Part shown: positions 11,082 to 22,776 of the stretch, one piece after another
How the letters are laid out: every line of letters starts with the position of its first letter
Position numbering within the stretch: the first letter of the stretch is position 1
NCBI GenBank assembly: GCA_019914995.1
Contig: CM034142.1
Location: forward strand, 1,178,001 to 1,242,000
DNA from: Acanthochlamys bracteata
Taxonomy: Eukaryota > Streptophyta > Magnoliopsida > Pandanales > Velloziaceae
Direction: 5' to 3'
DNA length: 64,000 nt
The notes under the pieces: generated by a model
Databases searched by the model: none
Told to the model about the DNA's origin: nothing
What the model saw: the letters and a program-made list of their open reading frames with translations, nothing else
Position numbers and translations under genes: made by a program

Positions 11082-11354
11082 GGGCTTGTTTGATGGGCCA
11101 CTTTTAAGTTGGAGCTAGCAATTTTTTTTTTTTTTTTTGTATTTTTTAAGCGGGAGCTCTATAAAAGAAGGCGTTTGCTTTTAAAATAAAAATATTATTA
11201 TTTTTTTAAAAAATAATAAAAATATATAATAAAAAATTCACTATATAAATTTTTTTATTTTTAAAAATTTTTTAAAAAATTATAAAATATATATTAAAAA
11301 TATAAAATTAAAAATTAAAAAACTGTTTTTGATAAGTTAAGTCAAACGCAACCT
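11082..11354. mobile_element. MITE family A-like copy
   Basis: Left end GAGGGCTTGTTTGATGG, right end GATAAGTTAAGTCAAACGCA, with the usual AT-rich interior. A long T run interrupts the left part. Confidence 0.55.
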
Positions 11355-12177
11355 TATTTTTTATCTGAAAGTGCTAGTTATTAAGGCCATAACTTAAACC
11401 TAGTAAACGTTGGCATGGATATATTTTTTGATGGAAGTTAAAAAACTTTATGCACAAATGACAAACCTCCACTGAAATCAATTGACCTCCATCGTGAATT
11501 GCTCATAAAAGCCATGCAAGCACCCTTTCTTCTTGGACTATGTGACGATTGCTTTAAAGGCTATTCTTCGTCACTTTTGTGCCGCCACCTATTACCAGAA
11601 ATTTTAACTGTCAATACGATTTCAGGCATCCAGGCCTCACATTCGGGCCTCCTTAAGCCATTGCATCAATTGGGAAACATTAGCTTCTAATATACTACTT
11701 CTATATTCATTCTTGGTTATTAAATATTGAATATGATCTTGCTATCCACAGTCTAGTTGGACTTTTACTAAGAATCCTCTTACTGTAACAATAACTGGGG
11801 CTTTTGAATTAAGTCTAGTCCAGCAGTAAAGTCATTGATTGAAGTAATTCTCTAATCCCGTTTCCTACTTCCAAAAAATACCTTATCTCTTCTTTGTTCT
11901 CTAAGCTTTTGCAAGCAAATCTAAGAAGTGCCAAAAAGAAAGAGAATCAAAGACCAAAAACTCAACAACCTATATAGCCTTAAAATAAATTTGATCATGT
12001 TCATTACTCAATAATGCTGTGTGGGGGATTTAGTAAGTTAAATCACATAACAAGGATATTAGCACTCATCAACCCAGAAGTTCAACTCCATACCCGATGT
12101 GAACACCATAAGGAAGAAACAGGTTGAAATCCAACATAATAGGAAACAAGATCACATAATCAAACAAATATTGACAT
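11355..12177. other. Intergenic DNA, no feature seen
   Basis: Less AT-rich than its surroundings, but no reading frame with a recognisable domain, tRNA or repeat was found. A 63-codon frame at 11499-11690 has no support. Confidence 0.4.
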
Positions 12178-12292
12178 CATAAAATAATTAAATTTTTAAA
12201 TGAATTTTTTATATATTTATAAAATATATATTAAAAAATATGAAATAAAAAATTAAAAAAATTATTTTGAAGTAAGCAATGATAAACGCCCC
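12178..12292. mobile_element. MITE family A right-end fragment
   Basis: Contains the family A right half (TTTTTATATATTTATAAAAT, ATATATTAAAAAATATGAAA, then an AAACGCCCC end) without its left half. Confidence 0.45.
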
Positions 12293-12449
12293 TTTGTTGC
12301 ATATTCTACAAGTTCTTCGAATAAAAAAAAGTTATTCTGGAATTCCAACTTGACTACTCAAACCTGCTCCGAGTCTAATTGAACAAAACTAAATCCGATC
12401 CAATCTGCGTTGAATATTACCACTGCATATTGAAGCCAAAATGTATTAC

Positions 12450-12729
12450 GGGCGTGTTTTAAACGTTCGTAATTTTACTTTTTTTGGTCAGATTTTGAGT
12501 TTCGAATAATTTATATATTTTAATTACATAAAAAATTCAAAACTTTACTTCCACATACGTTATTTCAGTTCTAATCTTATTATTTGTATACTTCTTAATA
12601 CAGTTATATTTTTTAATTTTTAATATATTTTTAAAATTATTGAAACATAAATACTGAATTCTACTTTTACTTTATTTTTCAAAAATTTTATTTTTTATTT
12701 TTCACTGAAACTCACTTACGAAAACACCT
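12450..12729 (+). mobile_element. MITE family C, copy 2
   Basis: Starts GGGCGTGTTTTAAACG and ends ACGAAAACACCT. Most of its length aligns with the reverse complement of 4256-4549, including the blocks CAGATTTTGAGTTTCGAA, AATTACATAA and ACTTCCACATACG. No clean target duplication is visible. Confidence 0.75.
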
Positions 12730-12798
12730 ATAACGGTAGCGTGGCAATTCTGTAATTGGTACTTTTGTAAACTGAACGTGTTCATCGACAGATACTTT

Positions 12799-13047
12799 GG
12801 GCGTGTTTACCAACACCCAAAGTGAATTATTTTGAAACTCACTTCCAACATAAAATATATACAAAAATTTAAATAAAATTATTTTATTAATAAAATTTTT
12901 AAAATTTTTTTTTAATGCTTACTATAAATATTTTATTAATAAATAATTTTATTTTTTATTAAATATTTTTAATATTTTATTTGATTTTTTAATTTGGGTG
13001 AAGTGAGTTTCGAAAAAACTCACTTCACCCACGAGGTAAACACGCCC
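12799..13047. mobile_element. MITE family B, copy next to the CWC21-like gene
   Basis: Perfect 13-bp inverted ends GGGCGTGTTTACC, flanked by TTT on both sides. Just inside both ends is the motif AAACTCACTTC or its inverse. It sits about 190 bp before the CWC21-like start codon, so it probably lies in the promoter or leader. Confidence 0.85.
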
Positions 13048-13239
13048 TTTATTTCATAAGATTCGATAGGCACGGCGGAACCATCCCGATTTACAAACGG
13101 ATGAACAATCTTTCGCTCGACTTTTCAATCTAATTTCATTACTCTTGAAAACTTCCAATCGATCATTGTCCCTTCCGATTCAATCCCAGTTTTCAATTTC
13201 ACTTCCCGGTATTCTGCCAATCAATTTCAATCTCCCGCT

Positions 13240-16200
13240 ATGTACAACGGAATCGGTCTGCAAACGCCGCGGGGTTCCGGCACAAACGGTTACACTCAAA
13301 CAAACAAATTTTTTCTCAAACCGAAACAGTCATCAAACCCTTCTTCTTCGATCGCTGATGTTAATTCGAAGCTATCGATCTCTGATTCGGTTAGAAAACC
13401 TAACAAGGAGATTCTAGATCATGACCGGAGGAGACAGATTGAGGTGAAGCTTTTGGTGCTCAGGGAAACCCTAGCTGACCAGGGGTATACAGATGTTGAG
13501 ATTGAGGAGATGGTTGGAGAGAAAAGGAAAGAACTTGAAGCCGCTGAGCAGACTGAGGAGGGAGAGATAGTTGTCACTTCTACTGTTGTTAGGTATTGAG
13601 ATTGAAACGTTATGATGTTGTTAGTACTAATGTTATTCTTTGATTTTATTTTAAGTTAAAACTTCTAGTATGTTGAACTGCTAAGGTAGTTGGTTTAAAA
13701 TAGATGAGGATGAAGAGATTCTTGTTGCTTCAGCTGTTGTTAGGGTATTAAGAATGAGGTTGATGACATTGTTAGTACCTGATTGGTATTTGTTAGATTT
13801 AAGTTGAGTTAAACTTGTAGTTCTTAAAGTGCCGAGCTTGTAGAATTTGATTTTTTTTGGTTGGTTGGTTTGAGAGTGAGACTGATGGTCTTCTAGTACC
13901 TGATTGCTATTCTTTGATCTTAGCTGAAGTTAAACTTATTATGTTAAATTGCTGAGGTAGTTGGTTTAGCTTGCAAAATGAGATTTATGTTTTTGTGATT
14001 GTTCTTGTTATTATTACATGATTGTTATTCTTCAATTTCCCATTGGCGTTAGGGACTAGGGGTTTTCTGATTTATTGGTGGTTAACTTAATAGTTAATCG
14101 AAGTTGTGTTCAATATGTTAAATTGAGAAGGTGATTATGTTGGTCTAATTGATGTTTACTATTACCTGGTTAATATTGTTTGAATTTAGATAAAGTTGAA
14201 ACTTAGTATGTTAATTTGCTGAGGTAGTTGATTTAACTTGTAGAATGAGATTTCTGTTGGTTTGTTTACTGCTTGTTGTTGTTGCCTTATTGTCACACTT
14301 TGAATTTCAGTTAAACGCATAGTATGTTAGCACTAGTTTTCCTAGTTTGTGGAATGAGATTGATGTGGTTTGGTAGTTGATTCTCTCCCGGTTGGTATTC
14401 TTGAATTTCAGTTAAAGATGGACCTAGATTCTTTAATTGCTGAGGCAGTTGTTTTAGCGTGTAGAATGAGATCCTTTCAATTTGATTGCTCTTGTTCTCC
14501 ACACCTTATTGTTAGTCTTCAATTAGATTAAACCTTGTATGTCAAGTTACTGAGATAGTCATTTTAAACTGCAGAATGAGATTTTTGTTGATCTTATTAT
14601 CGTTTTGTTATCTCTTGCTATTATTCTTCAATGGCGGTTAGTGCTAGGAGTTTCTTGGTTGCTGATAACTGAATCATTTTGGTAAATTATTACTAGATTC
14701 ATAGGCCGCTGAGGCAGCTGGTTGAGCTTGCCGAATTAGGTTGCTTTTTGATGTGCTTACTGTTATTATTATCTGATTGTTACTTTGGTTAGCAGCTGGT
14801 GTTAGGGTTCTGCTATCACTACCTGCAGCATTTGTTGTAGCATAGTTGAGTGTACTGTGCGAAATTGTTAACATAGTTGTTTTAGCTTGTGTATTAAAAG
14901 AAAGGAAACGTTATAAGCAATATTACGATAGTTATAAGCTGTAATTATTACTGATCACATTGTGATTGCAGTATGGATTGTATAAAGCTACGAGTGGACT
15001 AGAAAAAATTAACTATAATCACGTCATTCTAGCTTAGTTTTACTATAGTTGTGTAATTCTGTTACAGCGTACAAATAAACAGCCCTTAAGTGTTCCATTT
15101 CATATGTCTGGAGTGACAATAAGGGTGGTAACACCTAATTGGGAAATTCATCAATTTGACGGCTTAGCGTTAGCATATATTGGTTACCACAGTGATTCGT
15201 CGAGTTAACTGGTGGAGTCGAGGATGGACTGTGTTTTCATGAATCATAGGCTTTTGCTAGTAAACCCCTTCATTAAAGTTTCTAGCACTTGAATGTTTTC
15301 TTGTAAACCATTAAATATCAGTTGTCTCACTCCGTCATGTTTGGGACACTCCTACAATGTAAGGTGAGATTTTGTGTTCCTTCTCTAAATATTAACATGA
15401 ATTCAAATATGGGTTATTGAAATAGTTAGGTAGTGGTACATTTATGTAGATCTATGAAATTTCAAATTCACTGGTCTGTTCAATTGGAGGGTACTCTGAA
15501 CTGAGTTCAAAGCTTTCTGTGTAATCAAAATTTCATTGGAGCATCTGCTGGATGGAAACAAAAGATGCTTATAAAAGTTAGTATCTTTTCTTTTTAGCTC
15601 GTCATTTTAATCAAGAGGGAGAGAATGTGTAGTGCTTCATTTGTGTCTCAGAGGCTTGCCAAAAGAACTCTATGCTTAGCTTCAACTTGTGTTGGTAGTT
15701 TGTTCAAGTCTGTTTTTGTTCCCATGTCTGCTTATTGAAAATCTGATGGTACTTAAGTAAGGTACTCATTATGTGCATGTGCTTCAACTAATCAGGAAAT
15801 CAGAGACGACACATCATGATGCTGCTAGGAAGGAGAAACAGATGGAGATGTTAAAGAATGCCTTTGCCGTGCTTGAAAGGAAGCCGGGCTGCAGAAGAGA
15901 AGAGCAGGAAAAGAAAGAAGATCAACCGAAAGCTGCAGAATTGGAAGACCCTGAAACTGAGCAGCAAAAGAATTTGAACGAGAAAGAACATGACTCAAAG
16001 AACCACAGGCAGTGCAAAGAAATTGATGAGAAACACAGACGCAGAAGAGAACAGCAAGAACTGAAAGAAGAACAACTAAGGGCTAGGGAACTTGAAGATT
16101 CAAAAACAGAGAAGAAAAGAAAACCAGATGAGAAGGAACATGACAAGAAGGGCCAAAGGGAACGGAAGAAAATTGATGAGTCAAAGAGCTATTTCAGAGA

Positions 16201-16717
16201 CATGGCGAAAAGAAAATATGATTCCAGTTCAGACAGTGAAAGTAGTGGCCGGTATCGTGGAGGAGTTGATAAGAAACATAAGAGAAGTCAGGCAGTGAAC
16301 TCAGAGAATGACTCTGATACTGCTGCACACAAGAATAGGAGGAGGATGCATGAGAAAGATGGAAAACATAAGAAAAGTCGGTATAGTGATGATTCTTCAG
16401 ACCATGATAGTGAGTCTAGAGTCAAGGTGAAGAGAAGATACCATCCCAGTTCAGACAGTGAGAGCAGTGGCTGGTATAGGGTAAGAGATAGTAAGAAGCA
16501 CAAGAGAAGCCGGGTAGCGCAATCAGAGACTGATTCTGAAGATGCTGTTCACAAGAACAGCAGTAAGAGGAAGCATGAAAAATATGCTAAACATAAGGGA
16601 AGTCGACACAGTTATGATTCTTCGGAGAATGACAGCGATTCTGTGAAGGAACACACCAAAAGGAAGCCTGTTAAATCTGCTAAGAAAAGCATGAGGCATG
16701 ATTCAGATTCTGATTAG
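13240..16717 (+). CDS. CWC21/SRRM2-like pre-mRNA splicing factor (cwf21 domain)
   Basis: A predicted nuclear spliceosome protein. In yeast and human the cwf21 domain (Cwc21, SRRM2) binds Prp8 near the catalytic centre. Exon 1 is 13240-13592 and exon 2 15796-16717; the AG|G codon across the 2.2-kb intron restores one frame of 424 residues. The start MYNGIGLQTPRGSGTNGY is the family's typical N-terminus. The cwf21 domain lies at about residues 54-100, with HDRRRQIEVKLLVLRETL and a Y.DVEIEEMV segment. Exon 2 encodes a charged K/E/R-rich region and then RS/SD-rich tracts with two SSDSESSG(R/W)YR units, as in plant homologues. Short extra exons in the intron cannot be excluded. Confidence 0.9.
13540..14880 (+). 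repeat. Degenerate tandem array in CWC21-like intron 1
   Basis: A diverged unit recurs at least seven times: TGCTGAGGTAGTTGGTTTAG, then CTTGTAGAATGAGATT, then TTATTATTACNTGATTGTTA and a TTC..AATTTCAGTTAAA part. Cores lie near 13680, 13950, 14120, 14218, 14440, 14548 and 14706, spaced about 100-270 bp. A segment near 13720-13750 also resembles the end of exon 1 together with its splice donor (GCTGTTGTTAGGGTATTAAG against ACTGTTGTTAGGTATTGAG). Confidence 0.7.
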
Positions 16718-17245
16718 CTGAACATCTGGAGCAATTTGAAAAATGAAGCTTGCAATGGATAAACTGATGCTTGCTTCTTTCTATTTCCAGGGACGAATCT
16801 TGATTTTATGCTTTCCGATAGGTCCCATTGTTGTAATCAATTTTGTGCCTGGAGGTGAGCTCTCTACAAGCAACTCAATTTTCGTATCTTAATTTTCGTG
16901 TCCCATAATGAGTTTTGTATGAATCTTGGCAGTTCTTTGTTCGATGACTTTGTAATATGATTTTTCCAAGTAAATGCTATCAACAATGTGGTGTGCATTT
17001 CCTTGTATTGAAACTTTTTGTCTTTTGCTCCTTTTCATCAGTTGTCTTGTAACCTCATACACTGCACTGTCATAGAGTTTACAATCCTAGCCTAAATTGT
17101 TATCTTTGGCCAAGTGCATTCATTTCCAGAGGAGATTGCATCCATGAAATGCTTAGGGTATTTATTTTTCAAATGAGAGGTTAAATATTTGACTCACAGC
17201 AGTACTGGTCTAAAAAATATATACATACAGTTCATAACTTTGAAG
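16718..17245 (+). other. CWC21-like 3' UTR and spacer
   Basis: Follows the stop codon; T-rich with several AATAAA-like words. The probable 3' end is near 16.95-17.0 kb (inferred). Nothing else is seen. Confidence 0.4.
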
Positions 17246-19498
17246 GGGTGTTTAACTGTGCTTTATTTGTGACTTGAGCTTAAAAAAAGCACAAAATAGT
17301 AATTGAAGTGTTGAGGTACAAATACTTTAAGCTGCTTATTCGGTTTTCAACGGTGTAAATTTATACTCGAAGGTTTTGGAGAAAAGCTCATCCGACGCGA
17401 AAAGATAATTCTAGGCTCTTTTTGACATTCTGAAATTTTTGTGCTTTTGAAATAAAGCTGCTTTAGAGTGTCGCAAATGCGGCTGTGAAGCTTTTGCAAA
17501 TTATTTACGATTGATTTCTAAAAGTAATTTTTTTGTATAAAAAATTACTTTAAAAGTTTTTAAAAAGATAATGTTAATTTTTTTAATTTTAAAATAATAA
17601 AAATAATTAATAATAAACTTTCTAAAAATTTATTATAAAACAGAAACAAAAAATTAAAATTAAAAATATTGTAAAGTTATTTCAAGCACACGCTTTTTTG
17701 TATCCATATTTTTCTAAGTTCATGATTGTTGACATTAAAAAACAAGTAGTTTAATTCCATAGCTCCGACAAACTAGCTTAGATCAATCCAGAGCTGTCAT
17801 CAGTACTGAAAATTCTCAAACTACTACTGTCACCATCTTCTTCAACCTTGAAAGAGCAACTAAGAATGAAGATTTCATCTTCAATGGTTTCCTTGGATCA
17901 AACTTGACCATCGACAGAGAAGCACTGGTTTCGCCTGCCGGTGTTTTAGTTCTAACAAACTCCTCAACACATCAGAAAGGCCACGCATTTTCTCTACTCC
18001 AGTTTATCTAACTCCTTCTTCCTCAATTTCCTGGTGGCGACTATATTACTGTTTCAAGTTTTTCGACAACTTTCGTATTTGCTTTAGTGCCCAAAGTCCT
18101 TGGCAGCAGCGGCAAGGGATTCACTTTCATTCTTTCTCCGACTAAAAAATTCTTGCAAGCTCTAGCAAACCAGTACCGGAGAAGCCGCTAATGTCGGTGA
18201 TCCTCAATCTCTCAGACATCGTGCTTGAAGCAATATACGTCGGTTTCTCTGCAGCCACCGAATTGATTGATTCGTACCATTGTGTACTCGGTTGGAGTTT
18301 TTCAGTAGGCAAGGGAGCCCGCTACTGAACATTCATGACTTGCCTGACCCGCCGAATATTTCGAAAACGTCGAGCGACCAAACTAAAACATTAGCAATAT
18401 GGCTTCCGTTAGTTGCAGCTATGTTAATACTCCTGCGTCGGCGTTACAGCATGGATCATAACAAGGAAGAAGAAGTTTGCTGAAGTGTTGAATGACTGGG
18501 AACTCGAGTTCGGTCCTCAGAGGATTTCCTACAATGACTTGTTCACGGCGACGAAAGGTTTCGACGACGAAGCACTGCTGCGTACCGGAGGATTCGGTAA
18601 AGTTTACAAAGTTGTCTTGCCTAGTTCAAAAATCGAAGTTGCCGTGAAGTGAGTTTCATATGAATCACGGCAAGGCGAGAAAAGCCTTCATCGTTGAAGT
18701 TGCTAGTTTAGGTAAACTCCGGCATCGCAATCTTGTCCAACTCCTCGGATACTGTCGTCGGCAAGGAGAGCTTCTCCTAGTCTACGATTTCATGCACAAC
18801 GGCAGTCTAGACAAATTTTTCTTGTTCAGAGGAAGTGAGCTGCTGGATTGGAACAAAAGGTTTCAAATAATCAAATTCAGTAGCTTCAGCTCTGTTCTAT
18901 CTGCACGAAGACTACGAGCAAGTGGTGATTCACAGGGACGTGAAAGCCGGAAACATCTTGTTTGACGAAAAATTCAATGCGAAACTTGAGGATTTCGGTC
19001 TCGCTAGATTATACGATCACAGCCTGATCCATAAACTACCCATGTTGTCAGAATAATGGGAACAATGGGTCTCGCTAGATTAATACTCCCCGACGTCGGT
19101 GTCGGAGACGAAGAAATGTTTGTCTTTTCAGCTGTATGAGACGGAGAAAATAAGCTCACTTTCGGAGATGAAAAGATCATCGGCGTCGAAGATCAAGATC
19201 GACCGAGAACTAGGGTTTGCAGAGTAGAGCGGCGCAGAACGAAGGAGAAAGAAATGAGAAGATGAGGTGAAATGGATGCGGTAAAATAGCTTATATAATG
19301 TGGTAATTTTACAAAGTTATTATGGACAGTATAGTCTTTTCCCAAAGGAGGCAGAAAAGCCACCGCGGTACTTTTCTTTGAAAGCATCTGTGAAATGCTT
19401 TCTTAAGTGCAACTATTGAAAGCACACTAAAATAGCTTAAAGCTGTAATATCCAAACACCTAATTTTTTAGGTTCTGCCACCGCCAAACAACGCCCTA
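17246..19498. mobile_element. Possible composite transposon carrying gene fragments
   Basis: The left edge GGGGTGTTTAACTGTGC and the inverted right edge AGGTGTTTGGATATTACAGC are loosely similar. The same AAAGC/GCTTT-rich subterminal motifs occur as in the element at 8.06-8.79 kb. Between them lies a decayed receptor kinase and, beyond 19.07 kb, an unrelated stretch. No target duplication was found, so two separate elements flanking a pseudogene is an equal alternative. Confidence 0.3.
17761..19075 (+). pseudogene. L-type lectin-domain receptor kinase (LecRK) pseudogene
   Basis: The parent family encodes plasma-membrane receptor kinases with an outer legume-lectin domain. Remnants appear in the right order but in changing frames: lectin start NGFLGSNLTIDREALVSP, then SSFSTTFVFALVP and GKGFTFILSPTKKF, lectin end GWSFSVGKGA, a short membrane stretch near 18.4 kb, and kinase parts [50 protein letters not shown] and [11 protein letters not shown]. 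The centre of the lectin domain is missing, stops interrupt it (for example after the AVK motif), and the kinase ends after the activation segment (MGTMG). Intact LecRK genes are usually intronless, so a retrocopy cannot be told from a DNA copy. It is clearly non-functional. Confidence 0.88.
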
Positions 19499-19664
19499 TA
19501 TTTGAGAGTATTTTAAAATAAATTTTTTTAAAATAAAAATGTTTTTATTTTTGAAAAATAAAATTTACATTTTATTTTAAAAATAAATAATAAAAATAAA
19601 TTATAAGAATTTTAAATTAAAAAATTAAAAAGTTGTTTTTTTAAAAAGTTTTGTAAAACGAGCC
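19496..19664. mobile_element. MITE family A-like copy
   Basis: Left end CCCTATATTTGAGAGTATTT, then TAAAATAAATTTTTTTAAAA; right end GTTTTGTAAAACGAGCCGTA. Short version of the family A interior. Confidence 0.45.
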
Positions 19665-21670
19665 GTAAGTTTGCCAAAATACAATCTCGATCTCCTTCTG
19701 TCTCCAACACCGATCTTGATCTTCCGTCTTCGTCCAACCTTCATCCATGAATCCTCCTCTTTCTCCCGACAGGATTTTTTATAAAATTAAGCCAGTTCCC
19801 GTCAAATCCCGCCGGAGGCTACGCACATAAGCTGTAATTCCTATTTCTTGTAGAGTGTACTTTCAGTTTAGGGTTTATCGTTCCTCCGTTGTTGTTTGTT
19901 AGCAAGAAAGGAAAATCCGCCTCCAATCATCTTCTACTATTCTCTCTCTTTATTATCTTATCTGCCTCTCCAACTAATGTCTGAATCTGAAAATTTTTTG
20001 AGAATTGCTGAGAACTTCTTCGAAGGTAAAAAAAAAGATTTGCTGAGAACTGATCTTCAAGGCATGCCTCAAAATCCTTTTTCTTCTTATTTATTTAAAT
20101 TTAGTGTAGTTTTATGTTTTGAATTAAATTTCTGTGGCATTTATGTTGAATTGTTTCTTAATCGTTTAATTTCGAATAGGTAGTTTTGTTATCAAATTTG
20201 TGCTGCTGTTTGATTTTTAAGAGATATAAGTCACTGAGGTTGACTGAAAATCATGAATATGTTCAATATCTGGAGCAGTTATTGTAAGAAGGATTAAATC
20301 CAGAAGATTTAATAGGAGGAGTTTAGGAAGATCGGAGAAACCTTGTAGTTGTTTTTAATTTAATGTGTTATTGTGAACTACTACCGTATAAGGGATAGGA
20401 ATTTGGGAGTTATGGTTGTGAGTGACGGACTTGGGAACTTTTATGCCAGATTATCGTCGAGGTTTGTACAAGTTTATGTCCTGCTTTTCTTTCACATGTG
20501 AATAATGAAGAGCTTTAAAGACTGGATTTTTTGCTGTAGTTTTTTCTTACTGTTTTCACATGTCATGTTTGCTCGTCTTCAACTCCTTGCTATTTGCACT
20601 CCAAGGAGTTTGAAATTGGTTTTTATATGCTTCATCACGACTCACTTTTGTTTTACCCACCAACTGATATCTATTAGTATATATACCATCATTCCGTTGC
20701 AAATTGCTAGTAGACATTGAATATAGGAGGAATTAATTTTATATGACTTGTATAGAAACTACTTCATTCTTCATATGTATTGTTTTTCTCTTCAAAAGCG
20801 TTAAATGACTTTTTTTCAAAGAATAAACTATTTGATATCATATGCTGAAATTCTTTCTTCCTGTGCTCCTCTTCTAAAAGTGTGAGAATTTTTCATGCTG
20901 TGATATCGTTTGTGGTCCGCTTCATAGATTTATAGTGATTGCCTGATTGAAGGCCTCACATATGAATTCTTTATTAAGGTTATGGCTGTTGTTTCTATAT
21001 TCGAGCATTTCAAGTAGTTTGTCCTTCTGGATTTGCATCCTCTAAAATTAACCAGGTGGTGATAAGTAGCCACCTGCGCAAGTAATCAGGTGGTTTTTAA
21101 CAATTTTGCTTTGTAGCTCAATTCATTTGTTAAAGTGGGTATTAATTGATCTGTGTTTCTAATTTTGTTTATTACATGTAATATGTGTAGTCAGTTTCTT
21201 AGTTTGACCTGAGTACAGCTCGATGATGTTGTGAACTTAATGCATCTTCAAACCATGATTTCTCTACTGGAAGAGGCTGAGGGGACTTAACTGCTGCTGA
21301 TTGGATGAATAACTGTTGGATTATTGATTGTTTATCTGGTTGTTGTAAATGTTTCTGATGTCTCATGTGATTGTAGAATTGCTTACTGTGCAATTGAGAA
21401 CAAGCTCTTGAAATAGAGTTGTAGGAACTACTTCCCTATGTATTGCTATTAAGCTCCTGACTTTGTTGTTGAACTAGTTCTAGACATTAAGATGCATGTA
21501 ATAAGTGAATGGTTTGTTTCAAGGGTTATATTTCATACATAGTTGGAAGGTTTTGCACCTAAAATTTAATTTGTCTTAAGAGCTTCTTAATATTAAGTTG
21601 TCCACTTTTGACTATGATGTTGTTGTTGTAGTTTACTTCTGATATATTTGTAATACATTTGTGGTGTTAT
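19665..21670 (+). other. Unidentified transcript-like region
   Basis: Base composition is more gene-like than the flanks, but no protein family is recognised. A short frame from 19747 reads MNPPLSPDRIFYKIKPVPVK and stops soon after. A second from 19977 starts MSESENFLRIAENFFEGKKK. Near 20.22-20.34 kb an interrupted frame reads RYKSLRLTENHEYVQYLEQL and continues with EGLNPEDLIGGV across stops. This could be a decayed gene, a non-coding RNA, or a gene whose exons I cannot join. Confidence 0.25.
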
Positions 21671-22003
21671 AGTAAATCACTCAATAACTTCTTATATAAG
21701 AAATATTTATAGTAAAAAATAATAATATTAATATTAATATATAAAATTATTATTATAATTAAGGATATTTGTTGTTATTATATTTTTTAGAAAGAAGCTT
21801 CAACTTTAAGCATCAAATATTATAATACAGTAAAAAATTATTCAAATATTTTTAGTAAAAAAGCTACACAGTTTATTAGAGTACTATAAAATAGTTTTAT
21901 CCAAAAGTTAAAATTTTTGGACCGAAGACTAGTATACGTTTTTTGGGATTGGTCTTTATTCACGTACTAGTTTCTGGAATGCCCATTCATCTTTCTGAAC
22001 TTT
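21671..22003. other. AT-rich spacer
   Basis: AT-rich, with short inverted TTA/TAA runs; no gene or clear element. Confidence 0.4.
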
Positions 22004-22261
22004 AGGACGTTTAAAATTACTTATAAAATAGATTTTTTTAAAATAAAATATTTTTATTTTTTTTTAAAAATAAGTTTTATTTTTTTTATTTTTAAAAAAA
22101 TAATAAAAATATATAATAAAAAAATTTCATCTCGTAAAAATTTTTACACTTTTTAAGATTTTAAATAAATTTTTTAAATACTTATATAAAATATATATTA
22201 AAAAATATAAAATAGAAAAAAATAAAAAAATAGTTTTTTATAAGCTGTGTCAAATACACCT
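22004..22261. mobile_element. MITE family A, well-preserved copy
   Basis: Left AGGACGTTTAAAATTACTTA and right (inverted) AGGTGTATTTGACACAGCTT, both followed by TAAAA and T-rich runs, giving imperfect inverted ends of about 40 bp. It has no ORF. Confidence 0.65.
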
Positions 22262-22544
22262 GAAATTGTTGTGCACGTATAATCTAAAATTATTTAAAAT
22301 AAAAACTTAAGAAAACTTATTTTAAATTTTAATATAATTATTTATTTAAAAATATAAATAATAATATACAATTTTATTAAGTATAATTTGTATAAATTTT
22401 AGAAAATTTAAACTATTTAAAAAATAATAATATAAAATTTAATAAAAATTTATAAGTAATGATAAGTATTTTCAAATAAGTTTTTCATAATTTAACCTTC
22501 ACACGAGGACTGTTGCGTTGGCGAACCAAACCACAGCGTATTAC

Positions 22545-22776
22545 GGGCGTGTTTACCAACACCTCAAAGTGATTTTTTTTGAAACTCACTTCCAACATAA
22601 AATATATACAAAAATTTAAATAAAATTTTTTAAAATTTTTTTAATATTTACTATAAATATTTTATTAATAAATAATTTTATTTTTTATTAAATATTTTTA
22701 ATATTTTATTTGATTTTTTAATTTGGATGAAGTAAGTTTCAAAAAAACTCACTTCATCCACAATGTAAACACGCCC
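22545..22776. mobile_element. MITE family B, copy upstream of the LETM1-like gene
   Basis: Ends GGGCGTGTTTAC and GTAAACACGCCC are perfect inverted repeats over 12 bp, flanked by TAC on both sides (22542-22544 and 22777-22779). The interior is very close to the copy at 12799, including CCAACATAAAATATATACAA. It lies about 240 bp before the upstream ORF of the LETM1-like gene. Confidence 0.87.

Noticed and set aside
2300-12800. LTR retrotransposon or virus-like insertion in the gene-free block
   Set aside because: No long direct terminal repeats, and no gag, protease, reverse transcriptase or integrase motifs were seen in any frame. MITEs and simple repeats explain what can be recognised.
15922-16503. 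Minus-strand serine/phenylalanine-rich frames
   Set aside because: They are antisense shadows of the K/E/S-rich CWC21-like exon 2.
18280-18965. Two short kinase-like ORFs as real genes
   Set aside because: They are pieces of one LecRK pseudogene in different frames, with essential domains missing.
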